From the NCBI GenBank assembly GCA_905182985.1, contig CAJJDN010000044.1, forward strand, positions 84,708 to 148,707: a stretch of DNA of 64,000 nt, written 5' to 3'. Below are positions 59,194 to 64,000 of the stretch, in pieces. The DNA comes from Paramecium sonneborni (lineage: Eukaryota > Ciliophora > Oligohymenophorea > Peniculida > Parameciidae). The position numbers and the translations under genes were made by a program. The notes below the pieces were generated by a model. It ran no database searches. It saw nothing but the letters and a program-made list of their open reading frames with translations, and was not told the DNA's origin. How positions within the stretch are numbered: the stretch's first letter is position 1; every line of letters begins with the position of its first letter.

Positions 59194-61849
59194 TCACATC
59201 TGTTGGGTTGGTGTACCATTTTAATTAATAAATTATTATAAATTGTCATTTCTTGATATGGGTAACTTGAGCGAGAGATATCTTAAGAGTTTGCTTAAAT
59301 TAGTTACCTATATCCTTTGGTTTTCTTGAATTCTGCAATAAAAATGTCTTCTCCTCCACATTTGGCAGTTTGTTCATAATTCAGTGCAAATCTCCTAGAA
59401 TGATAAGATTAAATTGGAATACCTGTAGTAAGTTTACTAAACCAATTCTTACAAAGTTTTATTACAATGTAAGACACATTTGATATGCACATTTAATTGA
59501 GCAAACCTAAGAGCTTTGCAACATTGTTCAAGGTCTTCACTTTCAATATCAATGGTTAAACCATGTAAATAAGCACAGATTGGATGGAAAGCATGTTTAC
59601 ATGGTATTGTTTCACCACCCGAACACATAAATCTAAAGCCTAAAATTAAATTGTTTTTGAACCTTTTGAATCTCCACAAACAGCACATTATGGAGTGCTT
59701 GATTCATTATCTTTACAGAATTGTTTAATATCATTCTTTCTATATCTAACATCATAGGCACCATCTGATAAAATAACTTAGTTGGTTAAAAGTAAACAAG
59801 AAACATGATAAAAGGAGTTTCTTATATATTTTTAAGGAAGTCCTAATTTTTTACAAATTCTACATTTTGCAGCACCTTTTAATGATTATAGAAATACCTC
59901 TTCTAAATTAATTTAATTTGGAAGATTCATAATAACAAGCATCACATATAACATCATCTTCATCAAGAGATCCTGTAAGACCATAACAATTCTTATGAAA
60001 GGATGTTGAACATTTACCACAATAGATAACTGGATTAAAATCTGTATAATGATAATCAAAACAGATTTTGCAATCAGTATCTAAAGGTTGAGTATTTTCT
60101 TTAGAATGAATTTTCTTTTTTTTTTATTATGCTTTTTAAGAAGATTGGGATGATAGTGTCAATTAACAAGGAAAAAATGAATTCAAAACATCTTCAGTTT
60201 TGTCTTTGTATCCATTGATAAATGCTTTTACAATTTATGACCATCTAAGTAAATCAATAAGTAATTGTTATTCTGTTTTTTATATTTTAAAATTGTAATC
60301 TGTAATTTAAGAATTGATTTATTCTCTGAATTAGTTATTTTATTAAACAATAGGATTTAATTCTTTATTCAAGATATGGTAAACAATATCAAATTATTAA
60401 ACAGTGTCACTTTCAATGTCTAATTGAGATTCTAGTTAAGATTGGACTTCTTTAATTTATTGTTCCAATTCAAAACAGTTAAAATATTCCTATTTATTTA
60501 ATTCGCAATTTTCTAAATAAATTAGATCTTTGCCAACAATATCTTTATCAGAATATGTAGGAATGTCAACTGTTTCTTATAAATATCTATACAATTGTAT
60601 GTTTGTCTTCAGTAATCCTTTGGGTGTAGCTTTGCCAACATGTTCGGTAAAACTATATCGAATGAAACTAAAAGATTTTTACAATTAGTGTACTAATACT
60701 AAGCTTGTGAGCATCTAAATAAAACATTTATGCTTCCTCTACATTAATACCTCAACTGTATGATTGGTTCTATGAATATATAATAAATTTGATAATAAAT
60801 ACCAATATTTAATTAATCTGCATAATTTAATAGTTCTTCATCTAATCCTTGATTAAACCACCACATAAATGGATTCTTAAATTCTTCATTTTTTGTAAGT
60901 GGTAATTTTTCTTCTCCTTTAAAGTAGATTTCTTCTATTTTATCCCACCACTTTAAAATGGATTAATCTCTTTTATTTTCTCTTTCTGTATATGGAAATT
61001 CAGGATCTTCAGTAATTGGTCTTTAAATTTATGGATAAATAATTTATTTGTCAATCTCCTATTATACTTTGATTGGTTATGAATGCATCACTACAAAAGG
61101 TAAAGGTTCAATTATAGGTTCATCATTATCAATAAGTCCTTATGTTCCAATTTTTTAAAGATTTCTTATCATATCATCAGTAATCTAACTTTCAGGTATT
61201 TTTATCAAACTAGGATCTTTAACATTTGGTGTATTTTTGAGTAGTGATTTTGATGATTTAGAACTTTGACTATTACTAAATCTACCATAACTGCTTGATC
61301 GTCGTCTTGATTTCTTATGAGATCTTGACCTTGATCGAGAACTCTTTTTCTTATGTTTTTTTTTATGTTTGCTCTTCTAAATTTGTCCAGGTTCTTATTC
61401 TTAATTTAAGAGATGTTCATTAAATATGGATTCTACACACTCATCTAAATTATTAGTTTTAATTAAATCGAGAGAATGTTCAGGACAATAAACATCTAAT
61501 CTTGGATAATGATTCCTTTAATTTGAGTTTATTTAGATAACAGGATTCTTTAAGCAATCTAAATGAAATCTTTTTCTACATGAACTGGATTTCATAATTA
61601 AACTTTATACCTATGTGCACATCTAATTACTTATGGCTTATTTCGTTTACCACATATTCCACAATGTCTTCTGTAATCACTATAATACAATTTTTCATTC
61701 ACAGCAACTCTACGATTCCAATCTGAACTAAATAACATTAGACACATCTTATGAATGTATTTGTTTGGTTGTCTTGATCGAAAATGAGGTAACAATTTAT
61801 ATAAACCTTCTTATCTTTTCCCGCAAACTACACAATTTTCATATGCCAT
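59194..61849 (-). CDS. multi-PHD chromatin reader (ePHD plus PHD-knuckle-ePHD)
   Basis: An 823-residue model, about seven introns. An N-terminal extended PHD comes first (MAYENCVVCGKRQEGLY, then YRRHCGICGKRNKPQVIRCA, CRKRFHLDCL, YCPEHS). A Lys/Ser/Arg-rich RS-like stretch follows (HKKKSSRSRSRSHKKSRRRS). The C-terminal third holds a PHD (DCKICFDYHYTDFNPVIYC, TSFHKNCYGL), a zinc knuckle (CRICKKLGLPQKYIRNSFYH) and a second ePHD (CAVCGDSKGFRFMCSGGE, CKHAFHPICAYLHG). This PHD-knuckle-ePHD block is the histone-reading module of BRPF, JADE and AF10. Splicing around 60690-60820 is uncertain, and the alternative last exon would move the stop to 59157. The start is 15 bp from the divergent gene at 61865. 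Confidence 0.85.
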
Positions 61850-61864
61850 TTTTATTTTATTTTC

Positions 61865-62753
61865 ATGAATAATTACTTCCAACAAAAGAAAAGAACTGCC
61901 TCTCTCTCAAATCCAAAATCAACCAAAAAATCAAATGTTATACTTAACAACTCATTCAATGATCGTCGATAACATTTCATTCAATCTCTCAACCCTACCT
62001 TTGCTAATTGTATGTTTTTATCATCTCTATTATAGGCCTCCTTAATGGACTTTATCCTACTCCTAAATAACCTACAGAAACAGCTAAACCTATTACATTA
62101 TCCAAGTATTACTATTTATTCTATTTAGATTTCTCAACAACAATCAAAGAATACAATATATTGTTGAGGATTTCACACAATCACATTTACCTCGAGAATT
62201 ATATACCGAGGGGCCCAAAATTAAATTACGAGAAAGAATTTAAGCTTTAGAAGGACCTCAATGGACTTGTTAAAACAAACCTAAATTAAGAAAAGATCAA
62301 GCTCATCAAGCTAATTAATATAATAAAAGTATAATAGACGATACTGCTAAAGATATGTCTATGGTCTATTTTCCTACTTGGAAAATTCAGTCTAAAGATA
62401 AATGGAAGACTGAAAAAGGTTTTCTCACCACTGTTAATTCTAAATCTACAGAAACTCAATTTTATACTGATGTTTATATCGATGGTTTCGAGGTCTTAGG
62501 AGATATATCTAGAAAATTTGATAAAGAAGAACTTCATCTCAAAGACTATCGTTATACATTTAAAACATCTAATGAACCTATCCCATCTATTTCTATCAGA
62601 AAGGCTATGTAAGATAACATTTACAATCAATTATTTCATACAAACTCAAACCAACCCGATTTACTCACTAATACCAGACACCCAAAAATTTACAATAAAT
62701 CTGTAAGGCAAGAAATTCTCACCATATCAAAAAAATAGAATAAAGATGAATGA
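61865..62753 (+). CDS. unrecognised 279-residue protein
   Basis: Start MNNYFQQKKRTASLSNPKST, two introns (26 and 23 nt). Codon use has more C-ending codons than most neighbours, suggesting good expression. Central segments look conserved (FTQSHLPRELYTEGPKIKLR, QALEGPQWTCQNKP, MVYFPTWKIQSKDKWKTEKG, TQFYTDVYIDGFEVLGDISR). No signal peptide, membrane segment or known motif is visible. It shares a 15-bp divergent start-to-start interval with the PHD protein gene. Confidence 0.8.
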
Positions 62754-64000
62754 TTTTATGCCTCACAATTATTATTTCACATTTTCAATTATATCTATTC
62801 GAAGTTATTGATTTCTATATTTCCTATATTTAACAAATCATGAGTTAATTACTTTTTTGTTATTTTTTTATTCAACTATAATAATGAAAATTACACTAGT
62901 TTTCTTTACTATTAATTTATACTTATTTATATATTTATTTTCATTTAGTTTCAGTTTTTGTTTCTTAAAAAAAGAAAAATATATAACTCCTCCAGGATTC
63001 AATTTATAACAAAAATTAATAAAATCTTTATTATAATAATTGAAGTTAGAATTAATTTAAATTAACAACAAAAATTTTATTGATTTCATCTTCTAAATCC
63101 CTCAATTAAAATTTATATTTTGAGTTCTTTATTGAAGATTTTTTAACACACATATTAATGAACATGAATCTAAACCTAATTTAAAAGTTAATATCCATAA
63201 AACTAGATAAAATTGAATAATAAATTTAATTTAAAAAGTTTATCCAAAAGATTAATATTTTATGAAGGTTTTTAAAATAATTTTGGATTTGAGAAAAAAT
63301 TTTAAATTGAATAACTAATTTTGTTTTTTAGTTTTTTATAAATTTAAAACTCTCAAAATTAAATCTAATTTTCATTTTTAATTTATTTAGAAGAAGAAAA
63401 CGATTTCTTTATGATCAATAAATTTAAATGGTTAGGACAAAACTCTTATAATTGTTATATTATTATTATATTCCGTTTATAATTTAAAGCTTTGATGTAG
63501 GAATGAATGAGTTTAGAAATTTTGGAATATATAACAAAAAAAAATTTATTCTAACAGATATTTATGATATATAACAATCATTTCTCTCATTTATTAATTT
63601 TTAATTTTATTTTGAATTTATCTTAAATAAAAAATATAATATAATATATAATTACAAATTAATTAATTAATCCTTGAATTAAATAAATTTTATGTTTCTA
63701 CTTTGCTATCAAGTTTCTCTCTGTTAAATATTTTGAATTCGCACATCTCATTATGATTTAATATTTTGCGACTTAACATTAATTTTTGGATTTTAAAAGC
63801 AGAAAATATTTTTTAATAAAATGAAGAAAAACTTGAAATTAAAAATAGTTTAGATTTTCATCTGTTTCAATTATTATTTTATTCTACAAAACCATTAGAC
63901 AAGTTCTAAAATATTTTTATGTATCATTATGAACAACATAAATAATTTGAAAAAATAGACATATATAAATTTTTTTTCCAAAATACTAATAATATATTAT
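62754..64000. other. AT-rich terminal stretch without genes
   Basis: About 1.25 kb of very AT-rich DNA with long A and T runs; no coding-like segment on either strand, and no telomeric C4A2/C3A3-type repeat, so the scaffold continues. Confidence 0.6.

Noticed and set aside
59037..59332. Plus-strand frame starting MTNVKDEN
   Set aside because: Runs antisense into the PHD gene's last exons and has no family resemblance.
1..64000. tRNA, rRNA, CRISPR, telomere or transposon signals
   Set aside because: Scanned by eye for tRNA B-box-like motifs, repeat-spacer patterns, telomere repeats and transposase motifs; none found. A covariance-model search would be decisive.

Overview
The window reads as macronuclear DNA of a ciliate, almost certainly Paramecium or a close relative. 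Three things in the sequence support this. Reading frames stay open only when TAA and TAG are read as glutamine, with TGA as the sole stop. Genes are cut by very small introns, mostly 20-29 nt, running GTA...TAG. Genes are packed tightly on both strands in strongly AT-rich DNA, often with 15-100 bp between neighbours. All gene models below were built by hand under that code; nearly every intact model is an exact multiple of three after its introns are removed, which is the main internal check.

Regions. 1-12 kb: a possible secreted-peptide relic, an unrecognised 569-aa protein, APC10 (anaphase-promoting complex), a bacterial-type S11 D-Ala-D-Ala carboxypeptidase, an ankyrin protein, an EF-hand protein and a two-domain kinase whose first domain lacks DFG. 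11.5-19 kb: a coiled-coil protein, a WD40 pseudogene, two small genes (one a CIR_N spliceosome-type protein), a decayed GTPase and a longin R-SNARE. 19-28 kb: an unrecognised protein, a cullin, a deoxynucleoside kinase, a glycogen-binding/Kelch protein, an SPT2-type histone chaperone and the splicing factor YJU2. 28-38 kb: kinases (one frameshifted, one Aurora-like with DFT), coiled-coil and membrane proteins, and ribosomal protein eS31 with a ubiquitin-like N-terminus.

38-45 kb holds a PH-like protein and an unrecognised gene. Both are disturbed by two exact direct duplications of about 1.37 and 1.33 kb, each pair separated by a single N, which look like unmerged contig ends rather than biology. 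44-53 kb: a three-repeat MYB factor, then a 2562-residue ankyrin-WGR-PARP protein, the largest gene here. 53-64 kb: a decayed gene, a DNAJB-like protein with HPK instead of HPD, two small genes, a pseudokinase-MORN protein, a multi-PHD chromatin reader and an unrecognised protein; the last 1.2 kb appears non-coding.

Nothing suggests operons. Neighbouring genes are functionally mixed. The recurring themes are kinase-fold proteins with altered catalytic motifs, chromatin/ADP-ribosylation factors, and gene relics identifiable by in-frame TGA codons. I saw no tRNA, rRNA, telomere repeat, CRISPR array or transposon.
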